64,000 nt of DNA from Saccharopolyspora ipomoeae (lineage in GTDB: Bacteria; Actinomycetota; Actinomycetes; Mycobacteriales; Pseudonocardiaceae), in assembly GCF_029952525.1 (NCBI RefSeq), contig NZ_JASAOF010000002.1, positions 372,001 to 436,000 on the forward strand. Direction: 5' to 3'. Shown one piece after another: positions 19,776 through 27,994 of the stretch; positions within the stretch are counted from its first letter, which is position 1, and each line of letters begins with the position of its first letter. The position numbers and the translations under genes were made by a program. The notes below the pieces were generated by a model that was not told the DNA's origin, made no database searches, and saw nothing but the letters and a program-made list of their open reading frames with translations.

Positions 19776-19928
19776 GTGTTCGTCGTCGTCGTGGCAATGC
19801 TGTTGGTTCTGGTTCTGGGTTTCGTCATGTTCACCGACGCGCTGGAGGGCACCGGGTCGATGAGCACCCGGCGCGGTCTCAAGGAGATCGTGGCGCAGGT
19901 GAAGCGGAGCGCCCGTCTGGGCGACTGA
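19776..19928 (+). CDS. 50-residue single-span membrane protein
   Basis: GTG 19776 has GGGGAGGA 5 bases upstream, an excellent ribosome site. The product begins with a hydrophobic helix (residues 2-18, rich in V/L), then a polar segment (FTDALEGTGSMSTRRG) and an amphipathic basic helix (LKEIVAQVKRSARLGD). The design suggests a small membrane anchor with a cytoplasmic basic tail. It is followed after 35 bases by a perfect 38-base palindrome that could end transcription. Similar small proteins occur in actinomycetes but I do not recognise a named family. Confidence 0.7.
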   Translation: MFVVVVAMLLVLVLGFVMFTDALEGTGSMSTRRGLKEIVAQVKRSARLGD

Positions 19929-19963
19929 GCGCGTGACCGCCTCGGGGGCGAGGTGGTCACTTC

Positions 19964-20001
19964 TGGGGTGGGGAAGTTTTCATGAAAACTTCCCCACCCC
20001 A
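19964..20001. repeat. Perfect 38-base palindrome of the TTTTCATGAAAA family (bidirectional terminator or protein site)
   Basis: The 38 bases read identically on both strands: outer arms TGGGGTGGGG / CCCCACCCCA around the core AAGTTTTCATGAAAACTT, with no loop. It lies between two convergent stop codons (19928 on plus, 20010 on minus), where a two-way terminator is expected. The same core occurs at 49533-49550, 49646-49663 and 57488-57503. Confidence 0.85.
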
Positions 20002-20009
20002 CAAACGGC

Positions 20010-21176
20010 CTAGAGCAGTCCGCGGTGGACGAGGTTGGCGAGCAGGGAGCGCACGCCGAAGGTCCACCGCGGGCACTGCTCGCTGCGGTTGACCCGGTTG
20101 GCGAGCGTGCCGAGCTTCGGCGTGGAGATCCGCACGACGTCACCGACGTGGTGGGTGAAGCCCTTGCCGGGCGCGCCGCGGTCCTCGGTGGGAGCGAACA
20201 GGGTTCCGGTGTAGAGGATCAGCCCGTCCGGGTACTGGTGGTGCGCGCCGAGCGCGGCCGCGGCCAGCTCCTCGGGATCCCGGCTGATCTCGCGCATCGA
20301 GCTCAGCCCGTCGAGGACGAAGCCGTCCTGCCCCCGGACCTCCAGGCGCACGTCGAGGTCGCGGACGTCGTCGAGACCGAACCCGTCGTCGAACAGCCGC
20401 AGGAACGGGCCCAGCGAGGCCGAGGCGTTGTTGTCCTTGGCCTTGGGCAGCAGCAGGGCGCTGCGCCCTTCGACGTCGCGCAGGTTGACGTCGTTGCCGA
20501 GCGCGGCGGCCACGATCCGGCCGTCGGAGCGCACGGCCAGGGCGACCTCGGGTTCGGGGTTGTTCCAGTCCGAGCCCTCGGCGATGCCGATCTCCGCGCC
20601 CGCGCCCACCGCCGACAGCAGCGGCGCCTTGGTGAAGATCTCCGGGTCGGGGCCGAGCCCGACTTCCAGGTACTGCGACCACAGCCCGTCGCGCACCAGC
20701 ACGTCCTTGACCGCGCGGGCCTCGTCCGAGCCGGGGCGCACGGCCGCGAGGGCACCGCCGATGGCGGTCTCGACCTGCCGGCGGATCTCCGCCGAGCGGG
20801 TCACGTCACCGGCGGCGCGCTCCTCGATGACGCGTTCGAGCATGCTCTTCACGAAGGTGACGCCGGCCGCCTTGAGGACCTGCAGGTCCGCGGGCGCGAG
20901 CAGTCTCGGCCCCGGACCTCCGTCGAGCGTCGCGGCCAGCACGGCCCGCAGCGGCCAGCTCTTGCGCGGGGCGGCGGTGCGGGCGAGCTCGACGGGCTCG
21001 GGGTGTTCGAGCAGGTCGGTCAGGGTCGGGGCGGCGCCGCTGAGGTCGACCACCTCGTCGCCGCGCACGGCGACCACGGCCGGGCCGCCCTCGTCCGGGT
21101 CGTGCAGGCGGCCGACCAGCGTGGCCGCGTCGTGATCGGCGGGCAGCACGTCACGGGCGTCGTCGAGCAGCTTCAC
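20010..21176 (-). CDS. Fumarylacetoacetate hydrolase (FAH) family protein
   Basis: A 388-residue FAH-superfamily enzyme. The catalytic domain (from about residue 105) shows NNPEPEVALAV about 205-215 (metal-binding acidic residues), GNDVNLRDVEGRSALLLPKAKD about 227-248 and YTGTLFAPTEDRG about 322. The N-terminal 100 residues are a less conserved cap typical of the longer FAH members (acylpyruvate or 2-keto-3-deoxy-sugar dehydratase type). The substrate cannot be named. GTG 21176 has GAGGTGA 4-5 bases upstream. Single gene; its 3' end faces the perfect palindrome. Confidence 0.85.
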   Translation of the reverse strand: MKLLDDARDVLPADHDAATLVGRLHDPDEGGPAVVAVRGDEVVDLSGAAPTLTDLLEHPEPVELARTAAPRKSWPLRAVLAATLDGGPGPRLLAPADLQVLKAAGVTFVKSMLERVIEERAAGDVTRSAEIRRQVETAIGGALAAVRPGSDEARAVKDVLVRDGLWSQYLEVGLGPDPEIFTKAPLLSAVGAGAEIGIAEGSDWNNPEPEVALAVRSDGRIVAAALGNDVNLRDVEGRSALLLPKAKDNNASASLGPFLRLFDDGFGLDDVRDLDVRLEVRGQDGFVLDGLSSMREISRDPEELAAAALGAHHQYPDGLILYTGTLFAPTEDRGAPGKGFTHHVGDVVRISTPKLGTLANRVNRSEQCPRWTFGVRSLLANLVHRGLL

Positions 21177-21374
21177 GTCTCACCTCTCGTTCGCACTCGC
21201 CGATCAACCTAGCGGCCCGAACACCTCCCGACCGCGCTCGGAACGGACGCTCCTCCCCCGGTTTCGGGGTGCTGGCGGGAGTCCCCCGCGGTGACGTAGG
21301 GTTCGACCCGCCTTCACACGTTCGGGTGAAGGTCTGTGGTCGGAATGGATCATTCGACAGTGGGGTGAGTTGCA

Positions 21375-21989
21375 GTGGGCAGGTCGTCGTTGGCGCGGGC
21401 CGGGCGCGGGCGTCATCGCCGTGGCGCCGCGTGGCGCTACACCGCACCGGTTCTCGGTTACACGACCGCGGCGGTGCTGGCGGTCATCGCCGCCACCAGC
21501 GCGCACTACTCGCAGACCCGCGCCGAGGAAGCCTCGATGCCCGAGCCCGCCAACGCGGTGCGCGCGCACGCCGGAGCGCCAACGCGGCAGTACCTGCCGC
21601 AGCTCGTCGATCCCGCTCCCGGCCCGGCCGCTCCCCCGGTCGCACCGCCCGCGCCGACCACTCCGGCGCAGGCCGCGCCCGAACCCGCCGCGGGCACGTC
21701 GACCAGCGAGGAGACCACGCGCCGTTCGGCGCCGACCTCGACCGGCGAGGCCGGCGAGCCGACGCAGACCTCCGAGCCCGCTCCCACGTCGGAGCCCGCT
21801 CAGACCTCGGCACCGACGCAGACTTCCGAGCCGACGCAGACCTCGGAACCCGCCCAGACGACCCAACCCAGCGAGACGACCCAGCCCGGCGAGACGCAGC
21901 CCGGCGAGACGAGCGAGCCGCAGCCGGCCCTGCTGCCGCTGGTCGGCGACGTGGTGCAGGGCCTGACCGACCCGCTGCTGGGGCGCTGA
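21375..21989 (+). CDS. Membrane-anchored protein with Pro/Thr/Ser/Glu-rich repeat tail
   Basis: A 204-residue protein. A basic N-terminus (RAGRGRHRRGAAWR) is followed by one hydrophobic helix (APVLGYTTAAVLAVIAATSA, about 24-43), so most of the chain is probably outside the membrane. Residues about 75-185 are low complexity, with many copies of a short unit like (S/A)EP(T/A)QT. The last 20 residues (LLPLVGDVVQGLTDPLL) form a possible amphipathic helix. GTG start; no clear Shine-Dalgarno. It may be a cell-surface or wall-spanning stalk. No family recognised. Confidence 0.7.
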   Translation: MGRSSLARAGRGRHRRGAAWRYTAPVLGYTTAAVLAVIAATSAHYSQTRAEEASMPEPANAVRAHAGAPTRQYLPQLVDPAPGPAAPPVAPPAPTTPAQAAPEPAAGTSTSEETTRRSAPTSTGEAGEPTQTSEPAPTSEPAQTSAPTQTSEPTQTSEPAQTTQPSETTQPGETQPGETSEPQPALLPLVGDVVQGLTDPLLGR

Positions 21990-22044
21990 CGCCGCTCGCG
22001 GGAGCCGCGCACGGGTGGGATCGTCGATCCCGGGAGGTGCCGGC

Positions 22045-22851
22045 ATGGACACGGTCGCGATCACCGGTGGCACCGGCCACCTGGGGCGCCAGCTGGTGCG
22101 GCTGCTCAAGCCGACGCACCGGGTGCGGGTGCTGACCCGCCACCCGGGCACGGATCCCGAAATCCAGTGGGTGGCGGGGGATCTGGCGACCGGATCCGGT
22201 GTGGACGAGCTCGTGGACGGGGCCCGGACCGTGGTCCACGCCGCGACCTCCTCACCGGCGGCGCAGCGCGGGTTCCCGCACCCGGTCGACCTGTGGCGCA
22301 GCCCGCCGGAGGTCGACGTCGACGGCACCTCGCGGCTGCTGGAGGCCGCCGCGACGGCGCGGGTGGAGCACTTCGTGCACGTCTCGATCGTCGGCGTGGA
22401 CCGCCCGGCGCTGCCGTACCTGCGGCTCAAGCACACCGCGGAGGAGCTGGTCAGCGTCTCCGACGTGCCGTGGTCGATCGCGCGGGCGACCCAGTTCCAC
22501 TGGCTGCTGGACCGGATGTTCGGTCACGCCGCGCGGTTCCCGCTCCTGCCGCTGCCGGGGTCGCTGCCGACGCAGCCGGTCGACGACCGGGACTTCGCCG
22601 ATCACTTGGCCACCTGCGTGGCCGAAGGACCGGCGGGGCGCCGAGCCGACTTCGGCGGGCCGGAGGTGCTGACGCTCGACGAGGCGATGGCGACGTGGCG
22701 CCGGATGCGCGGGGTGCGGCCGCGCATCATCGGCGTCCCGGCGCCGAAGCGCCTGCGGCGCATCGCTTCCGACTGGACGTGCCCGAACGACCGGCACGGC
22801 CGCACCACCTGGGCGGAGTGGCTGCACGACCACCCCGCCCAGGGGCGGTAG
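22045..22851 (+). CDS. NAD(P)-binding NmrA-like/atypical SDR protein
   Basis: A 268-residue Rossmann protein starting MDTVAITGGTGHLGRQLVRLL, whose TGGTGHLG is the atypical-SDR/NmrA dinucleotide loop. AATSS about 72, a YLRLKHTAEELV stretch and a C-terminal substrate domain follow. Proteins of this type act as NAD(P)H-binding reductases or sensors. ATG 22045 has GGAGGT 7 bases upstream. The TAG stop is one base from the TGA of the convergent reductase, so there is no room for a terminator between them. Confidence 0.85.
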   Translation: MDTVAITGGTGHLGRQLVRLLKPTHRVRVLTRHPGTDPEIQWVAGDLATGSGVDELVDGARTVVHAATSSPAAQRGFPHPVDLWRSPPEVDVDGTSRLLEAAATARVEHFVHVSIVGVDRPALPYLRLKHTAEELVSVSDVPWSIARATQFHWLLDRMFGHAARFPLLPLPGSLPTQPVDDRDFADHLATCVAEGPAGRRADFGGPEVLTLDEAMATWRRMRGVRPRIIGVPAPKRLRRIASDWTCPNDRHGRTTWAEWLHDHPAQGR

Positions 22852-22852
22852 C

Positions 22853-23857
22853 TCAGGCGATCTTGACCAGCATCTTGCCGGTGTTGTCGCCGCGCATCAG
22901 GCCCAGGAAGGCGTCGGGGGCGTTGCCCAGGCCCTCGACGACGGTCTCCCGGTAGCTGATCTTGCCCTCGGCCAGCCAGGCCCCGACCTCGGAGAAGAAC
23001 TGGTCCTTGATGTGGGCGTGATCGCCGACGATGAAGCCCTGGATCTTGAGGCGCTTCTGCACGATCATCATCAGGTTTCGCGGGCCGGGCTGCGGGGTCT
23101 CGTTGTTGTACTGCGAGATCATGCCGCACTCGGCGGCGCGTCCGAAGTCGTTGAACGCGGAGATCGCGGCTTCCAGGTGCTCCCCGCCGACGTTGTCGAA
23201 GTAGACGTCGATGCCCTCCGGAGCGGCCTCGGCGAGCTGCTCGCGGACCGGACCGTCGTGGTAGTCGAAGGCGGCGTCGAAGCCGACCTCGTCGAGCAGG
23301 TACTTGACCTTCTCCGGGGAACCGGCGGAGCCGATGACCTTCTTGGCACCGCGCAGCTTGGCGATCTGGCCGACCAGCGAGCCGACGGCGCCCGCCGCGC
23401 CGGAGACGAACACGACGTCGCCCTCCTTCTGCTCGGCGACGTCGACCAGGCCCGCGTAGGCGGTCATGCCGGGCATGCCGAGCACGTAGAGGTAGGCGCT
23501 CGGGGAGGCGATGCCGGCGTCGACCTTGGTGGCGTGCTTGGCGGGCACGACGGCGTAGTCGCGCCAGCCGAACATGTGCAGCACGAGGTCGCCGGTCTGG
23601 TAGCCCTCGACGTTGCTGCTCACGACCTCGCCGACGGCGCCGCCCTGCAGGGCCTCGCCGAGCTCGAAGGGCGGGACGTAGGACTTGCCCTCGTTCATCC
23701 GGCCCCGCATGTAGGGGTCGACGCTCATGACCAGGTTGCGGACCAGCAGTTCGCCCTCGCCCGGCTGCGGAGCCTCCACCTCGACGAAGTCGAAGTTGTC
23801 CATCGTCGGCAGACCCTGCGGCCGGGACGCGAGGCGGATCTCCAGACCCTTGCTCAT
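22853..23857 (-). CDS. NADP-dependent zinc-free MDR oxidoreductase (YncB/CurA, 2-alkenal reductase type)
   Basis: A 334-residue medium-chain reductase. It has the leukotriene B4 dehydrogenase/CurA N-terminal pattern (SVDPYMRGRMNEGKSY about 46-61), GMPGMTAYAGL about 127, the NADPH loop VSGAAGAVGSLVGQIAKLRGA about 150-170 and YFDNVGGEHLEAA about 235. No structural or catalytic zinc ligands are seen. It reduces alpha,beta-unsaturated carbonyls. ATG 23857 has AAAGGAG 9 bases upstream, a strong site. Confidence 0.9.
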   Translation of the reverse strand: MSKGLEIRLASRPQGLPTMDNFDFVEVEAPQPGEGELLVRNLVMSVDPYMRGRMNEGKSYVPPFELGEALQGGAVGEVVSSNVEGYQTGDLVLHMFGWRDYAVVPAKHATKVDAGIASPSAYLYVLGMPGMTAYAGLVDVAEQKEGDVVFVSGAAGAVGSLVGQIAKLRGAKKVIGSAGSPEKVKYLLDEVGFDAAFDYHDGPVREQLAEAAPEGIDVYFDNVGGEHLEAAISAFNDFGRAAECGMISQYNNETPQPGPRNLMMIVQKRLKIQGFIVGDHAHIKDQFFSEVGAWLAEGKISYRETVVEGLGNAPDAFLGLMRGDNTGKMLVKIA

Positions 23858-23876
23858 AAAAGTGCTCCTTTCACTA

Positions 23877-23890
23877 GAACAGTTTCGTTC
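23877..23890. promoter_or_regulatory. Inverted repeat upstream of the MDR reductase gene
   Basis: GAAC-N6-GTTC, 19 bases upstream of the reductase ATG on the minus strand and just before its ribosome site. The position suits an operator, but it is short and could be chance. Confidence 0.3.
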
Positions 23891-23935
23891 GGCAACTTTA
23901 CGCTGCCCGCCTCGCCCCGGCCACGAGCCGGTGGT

Positions 23936-24928
23936 TCAGGACGGGTTGCGGGTGCGCCCGCGAGCCCGCAACGCCGCGTTCGGCAGGGCCGGGGCGGGCA
24001 GCGCCGGCGAGTGGTACCCGTGCACGACGCCGAAACGCCCGCGGCCGTCGGACTTCTCGCGTCCCCGCTCCCACTCGGCGCGAGCTCCGGCGACCTCGTC
24101 GTGGGTGCGGCCGACGAAGTTCCACCACATGACGATCTCCTCCTCGAACGGCACGCCGCCGAGCAGCATCGCCCGCCCCTCGCCGGCCGAACCGATCGTC
24201 ACGTCGTCGCAGCCCGTGCCGACGTAGAGCATGTCGCCGGTGGTGACCTCGCGCCCGTTGACGGTGATGTCCGACAGCGCCAGCACCGCGTGCTCGAACC
24301 CGGTCTCCACCGGGATGCGCATCGTCCGCCCCGGGTTGATGAGCAGTTCCGCGCCGACCAGCGGCGTGTAGGACTTGGCCGGGGACGTGCCGCCGAGCAG
24401 CGAGCCCATCAGCACCGTCGCGGTGCCCTCCGGGGTGGTGATCACCGGCAGGTCGCCGTGGTGCTCGAAGTGCGGGTCGACGCCGCGCTGATCGGCGGGC
24501 AGCGCGACCCACAGCTGGACGCCGTGCAGGATCGCCGAGTGGTCGGCCGGGGACTCCTCGGAGTGCGAGATGCCGTGCCCCGCGGTCATCAGGTTCAGCT
24601 GGCCCGGTTCGATGAGCTGGACGTTGCCGAGGCTGTCGCGGTGCAGCACCTGCCCGTCGAGCAGCCAGCTGACGGTCTGCAGACCGGTGTGCGGGTGCGG
24701 CGGGACCTGCATGCCGGCCTGGCCGGTGATGTCGGCCGGGCCGTAGAAGTCGGTGAAGCACCAGGCCCCGACCATGCGGCGGTCGCGGTTGGGCAGGGTC
24801 CGGCCCACCAGCATCGCGCGAGGTCCGCCGAGCGGGACCTCCCGGGGTTGCAGCAGTTCTGGTTCCGGCGCTGCGGTGGCCACGCCACCGCAGCGCAGCT
24901 CGTCCGGTCGGTTCTCGACGTTGCTCAC
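23936..24928 (-). CDS. Pirin family protein
   Basis: A 330-residue bicupin. The N-terminal cupin carries the pirin metal site PPHPHTGLQTVSWLLDG about 72-88 and MTAGHGISHSEES about 115-127 (His/His/Glu pattern). The C-terminal cupin domain follows from about 180. Bacterial pirins are often quercetin 2,3-dioxygenase-like, with unclear biology. GTG 24928 is preferred to the in-frame ATG 24946 because the six extra codons themselves contain the GGAGG ribosome site. It is divergent from the GNAT gene over a short gap. Confidence 0.88.
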   Translation of the reverse strand: MSNVENRPDELRCGGVATAAPEPELLQPREVPLGGPRAMLVGRTLPNRDRRMVGAWCFTDFYGPADITGQAGMQVPPHPHTGLQTVSWLLDGQVLHRDSLGNVQLIEPGQLNLMTAGHGISHSEESPADHSAILHGVQLWVALPADQRGVDPHFEHHGDLPVITTPEGTATVLMGSLLGGTSPAKSYTPLVGAELLINPGRTMRIPVETGFEHAVLALSDITVNGREVTTGDMLYVGTGCDDVTIGSAGEGRAMLLGGVPFEEEIVMWWNFVGRTHDEVAGARAEWERGREKSDGRGRFGVVHGYHSPALPAPALPNAALRARGRTRNPS

Positions 24929-25002
24929 GTCCTCAGCCTCCTCCATCGGCCACGCGCGTGCACAATATTGCTTGAAAGGTCATCTATCGACGGGAGCACG
25001 CC

Positions 25003-25314
25003 GTGAGCACCGAGCCCGACGTCAAGGACAACCCCGACGCGAGCCGCTTCGAGATCCGCGTGGACGGCGCCCTCGCCGGGTTCGCCGAGTACAAGCTCAA
25101 GCCCGGCCAGATCTCGTTCACCCACACCGAGATCGACGACGGCTTCAGCGGCCAGGGCCTGGCGGGCAAGCTCGTTCGGGCCGCGCTGGACGAGGTGCGC
25201 GGCCGGGACCTGGCGGTGCTGCCGTTCTGCCCGTTCGTGCGCGGCTGGATCGGCAAGCACCCCGACTACCTCGACCTGGTGCCCGCCGAGCGCCGCGCGG
25301 ACTTCGAGCTCTGA
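25003..25314 (+). CDS. GNAT-like small N-acetyltransferase (YidJ/NATD1 type)
   Basis: A 103-residue short GCN5-related acetyltransferase. FEIRVDGALAGFAEYKL, the acetyl-CoA loop FSGQGLAGKLVRAALDEVR about 47-65 and CPFVRGWIGKHPDYLDLV about 77-94 give the compact NATD1 pattern of one half GNAT domain. Substrate unknown. GTG start with GGGAG 6-8 bases upstream. The gap to the divergent pirin gene contains an AT-rich CAATATTG palindrome (24963-24970). Confidence 0.87.
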   Translation: MSTEPDVKDNPDASRFEIRVDGALAGFAEYKLKPGQISFTHTEIDDGFSGQGLAGKLVRAALDEVRGRDLAVLPFCPFVRGWIGKHPDYLDLVPAERRADFEL

Positions 25315-25322
25315 GCCCACCT

Positions 25323-25352
25323 CCCGGATCGTGAGCATTGCTCACGACCGGG
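25323..25352. terminator. Stem-loop between the GNAT and aldo/keto reductase genes
   Basis: CGTGAGC-ATT-GCTCACG forms a perfect 7-base stem, extended by CCCGG/CCGGG, 9 bases after the GNAT stop. No T run follows, so it may equally be an operator for the aldo/keto reductase gene starting at 25405. Confidence 0.5.
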
Positions 25353-25404
25353 TCTAGGCTGTCCGGTGAACCACATCCGCACTCGGAAATGAGGAGTCGA
25401 TCTC

Positions 25405-26388
25405 GTGTCCGACGCTCCCCCACGCCGCCGGCTCGGCCGCAGCGGTCCCGAGGTCAGCGCCATCGGCTACGGCGCGATGGGCCTGTCCGGGGTCTACGGC
25501 AACGCCGACGACGCCGAGTCGGCGCGGCTGCTGGAGCAGCTGCTCGACCTCGGCGTGAACTTCCTCGACACCGCCGACGTCTACGGCGACGGCCACAACG
25601 AGGAGCTCATCAGCGGACTGCTGGCCCACCGCCGCGACGAGGTCGTGCTGGCCACCAAGTTCGGCGCCAACAAGGAGACCGGCGGTGGCAAGCCCGACTA
25701 CGTCCGGAAGGCGGTCGAGGCCAGCCTGACGCGGCTGGGCACCGATCACATCGACCTCTACTACCTGCACCGGCTGGACAAGACCACGCCCATCGAGGAC
25801 ACCGCGGGCGCGATGGGCGAGCTGGTCGCCGAGGGCAAGATCCGCCACGTCGGGCTGTCGGAGATCAGCGCGGCGACCCTGCGCCGCGCGCACGCGGTGC
25901 ACCCGATCACCGCGGTCCAGCAGGAGTACTCGCTGTTCACCCGCGAACCGGAGGACGACCTGCTGCCGACGACCCGCGAGCTGGGCGTGAGCCTGGTGGC
26001 GTACTCGCCGCTGGGCCGCGGGGTGCTCACGGGCGCGTTCTCCAGCGTCTCCGACGTGGAGAACCTGGAGGTGCGGGCGAAGCGCTACCCGCGCTTCCAG
26101 GAGGAGAGCCTCCAGCGCAACATCGAGCTGACCCGGCCGCTGCGCGAGCACGCCGAGTCCCTCGGGATCACCCCGGCGCAGCTGGCGCTGGCGTGGCTGC
26201 TGGCCCAGGGCGAGGACATCGTGCCGATCCCGGGCAGCCGCCGCATCGAGCGCGTCCGCGCCAACCTCGAAGCCGCGAGCGTCACCCTCACCCCGGACCT
26301 GGTCGCGGAGCTGTCCGCCCGGTTCCCGCCCGGCGCGGCCGAGGGCGAGCGCTACCACCCGGACGGCATGTCCCGGCTGGATCGCTGA
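25405..26388 (+). CDS. Aldo/keto reductase
   Basis: A 327-residue NADPH-dependent TIM-barrel reductase. The tetrad is visible: Asp in [14 protein letters not shown] (about 50), Tyr in the same motif (about 55), Lys in LATKFGANK (about 82) and His in LYYLHRLDK (about 122). The C-terminal cofactor motif [18 protein letters not shown] (about 273-290) is of the YajO/Tas-like group. GTG 25405 has GAGGAG about 10 bases upstream. Single gene ended by a strong convergent terminator. Substrate unknown. Confidence 0.92.
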   Translation: MSDAPPRRRLGRSGPEVSAIGYGAMGLSGVYGNADDAESARLLEQLLDLGVNFLDTADVYGDGHNEELISGLLAHRRDEVVLATKFGANKETGGGKPDYVRKAVEASLTRLGTDHIDLYYLHRLDKTTPIEDTAGAMGELVAEGKIRHVGLSEISAATLRRAHAVHPITAVQQEYSLFTREPEDDLLPTTRELGVSLVAYSPLGRGVLTGAFSSVSDVENLEVRAKRYPRFQEESLQRNIELTRPLREHAESLGITPAQLALAWLLAQGEDIVPIPGSRRIERVRANLEAASVTLTPDLVAELSARFPPGAAEGERYHPDGMSRLDR

Positions 26389-26389
26389 T

Positions 26390-26435
26390 CGAGGCGCGGG
26401 TCCGCGGGCCCTCACCGACCCGCGGACCCGCCTCG
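26390..26435. terminator. Bidirectional terminator between convergent aldo/keto reductase and VIT1-like genes
   Basis: A near-perfect GC-rich stem of about 17 base pairs (26390-26408 with 26419-26435) and a 10-base loop lies between the two stops, ending one base before the minus-strand TGA at 26437. Confidence 0.8.
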
Positions 26436-26436
26436 G

Positions 26437-27543
26437 TCAGCCGACCGTGGCGCCGAAGAGGAGGCCGAGGAGGTAGGTGACGCCTGCCGCGCCGAGGCCG
26501 ATGGCGAGCTGGCGCAGGGCGCGCGGCAGCGGGGCGGCTCCGGACAGGACGCCGACCGTGGCGCCGGTGAGCATCAGCGCGAGACCGACCAGGACGATCG
26601 CGATCCCGACCGCCGGGCCCCCGCTCAGCCCCACCGCGAACGGCAGGACCGGGACGAGTGCGCCGGAGGCGAAGAACACGAAGCTCGACACCGCCGCCTT
26701 CGCGCCCGTGCCCACCACCTCGTGGTCGCCGGAGGTGTCGGCGGACGCCTCGCCGGCACCCGCGTGGGTGGTCTCGGAGGCGGCCTCGGGCTTCAGCTGG
26801 AGCTTCTGCAGCAACGCGTCGGCGCGGCGCTGGGCCTCGCCCTCGTCCATGCCCCGGGCGCGGTAGACCAGGGCGAGTTCGTTGGCGTCGACGTCGAGGT
26901 CCGGGACGACCGCGCGGGCGCGCGGGTCCGGGGCGGCCGCCGCCAGCAGCTCGCGCTGCGAGCGGACCGAGATGTACTCGCCCGCACCCATCGACAGAGC
27001 ACCCGCCAGCAGGCCGGCCAACCCGGTGAGCAGGACGGCCTCGGTGGGGAGGCTGCCGCCGATGACGCCCAGGACGAGGGCGAGGTTGCTGACCAGGCCG
27101 TCGTTGGCGCCGAAGACCGCCGCGCGGAACGAGCCCGACACGCGGGCGCGGCCCCGGGCCGCCAGGGCGCGCACCACCTCCTCGTGGATGCGCTCGTCGG
27201 CGGCCATCGAGGCCGGGACGTCCTGGTCGTAGCGGTACGGCGAGTGGCTCTCCGCGCGCTGGGCCAGGGCCAGCACGAACACCGAGCCGAAGCGGCGCGC
27301 CAGGGCGACCAGGATGCGCATGTGGAACTGGCCGCGGCGGTGCGGGCCGATGTCGTCGCCGAGCAGTTCCTCCCAGTAGCGGGCGTGGCGCTCCTCGGCC
27401 TCGGCGAGCCCGAGGAGGATCTCGCGCTCCTCGCCGCTGCGGCGAGCGGCCAGGCTGCGGTAGACCCGCGCCTCCTCGCGCTCGTCGGCGAGCCTGCGGC
27501 GCCAGCGCCGGATCGAACGGCCGTCGGTGATCTCGTCCTGCAC
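26437..27543 (-). CDS. VIT1/CCC1-family iron/manganese transporter with N-terminal ferritin-like domain
   Basis: A 368-residue membrane protein. Residues about 10-130 are a ferritin/rubrerythrin-like helical domain (EEREILLGLAEAEERHARYWEELLG, with E-x2-H pairs). From about 135 the VIT1 core begins with FRAAVFGANDGLVSNLALVLGV and GALSMGAGEYISVRSQ, then a His/Glu-containing cytoplasmic stretch and three C-terminal helices. The family moves Fe2+ or Mn2+ out of the cytoplasm. GTG 27543 (VQDEITDGRSIRRW) fits family N-termini; another GTG at 27579 is possible, and neither has a good ribosome site. Confidence 0.85.
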   Translation of the reverse strand: MQDEITDGRSIRRWRRRLADEREEARVYRSLAARRSGEEREILLGLAEAEERHARYWEELLGDDIGPHRRGQFHMRILVALARRFGSVFVLALAQRAESHSPYRYDQDVPASMAADERIHEEVVRALAARGRARVSGSFRAAVFGANDGLVSNLALVLGVIGGSLPTEAVLLTGLAGLLAGALSMGAGEYISVRSQRELLAAAAPDPRARAVVPDLDVDANELALVYRARGMDEGEAQRRADALLQKLQLKPEAASETTHAGAGEASADTSGDHEVVGTGAKAAVSSFVFFASGALVPVLPFAVGLSGGPAVGIAIVLVGLALMLTGATVGVLSGAAPLPRALRQLAIGLGAAGVTYLLGLLFGATVG

Positions 27544-27704
27544 GGTTGCAGCTTCGCAGCGCCGACGAGCGGTCTCCACTCGACTCGCCGCGCACCCGAC
27601 CCCCCCGGGGCGGCGACACGCATGACCCCGTCGCGTGACGGCTGGGGCGGGTGCGCGAGGTAGGGTGCCTGCGGCGCGCCGGGCGGACCGACGGAGGCTG
27701 ATCC

Positions 27705-27890
27705 ATGAACCGCAAAGCCGTGACCGTGATCGTGATCGTCGTGGTGCTGGTCTGCGGCTCGCTGCTGGTCCGCGACCCCGTGTCGGCGGCGCAGACCGTC
27801 CGCGACGCCTTCACCACCGTCATCGCCGCGCTGACCACCGTGATCAGCTCGCTCACGACGTTCTTCCAAACCCTCTTCCACGGCAAGTAA
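27705..27890 (+). CDS. 61-residue membrane peptide
   Basis: ATG 27705 has GGAGG about 8 bases upstream. The product has a basic start (MNRK), a hydrophobic helix ([15 protein letters not shown], residues 8-22) and then a long Thr/Val/Ala/Ser-rich amphipathic segment with FFQTLF near the end. It could be a signal-anchored peptide or small secreted amphipath. It lies between the VIT1-like and qcrB genes; no family known. Confidence 0.65.
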   Translation: MNRKAVTVIVIVVVLVCGSLLVRDPVSAAQTVRDAFTTVIAALTTVISSLTTFFQTLFHGK

Positions 27891-27994
27891 CACCTGTTGA
27901 GGGCCCTGGCGCCGGAAAAATCAGCTGCTCAGCGGCGCCGGAGGCATTAGTCTGGTCGCGCGGTGTCGCGCATTCCGGCGTGCCTGGAGTCGAC

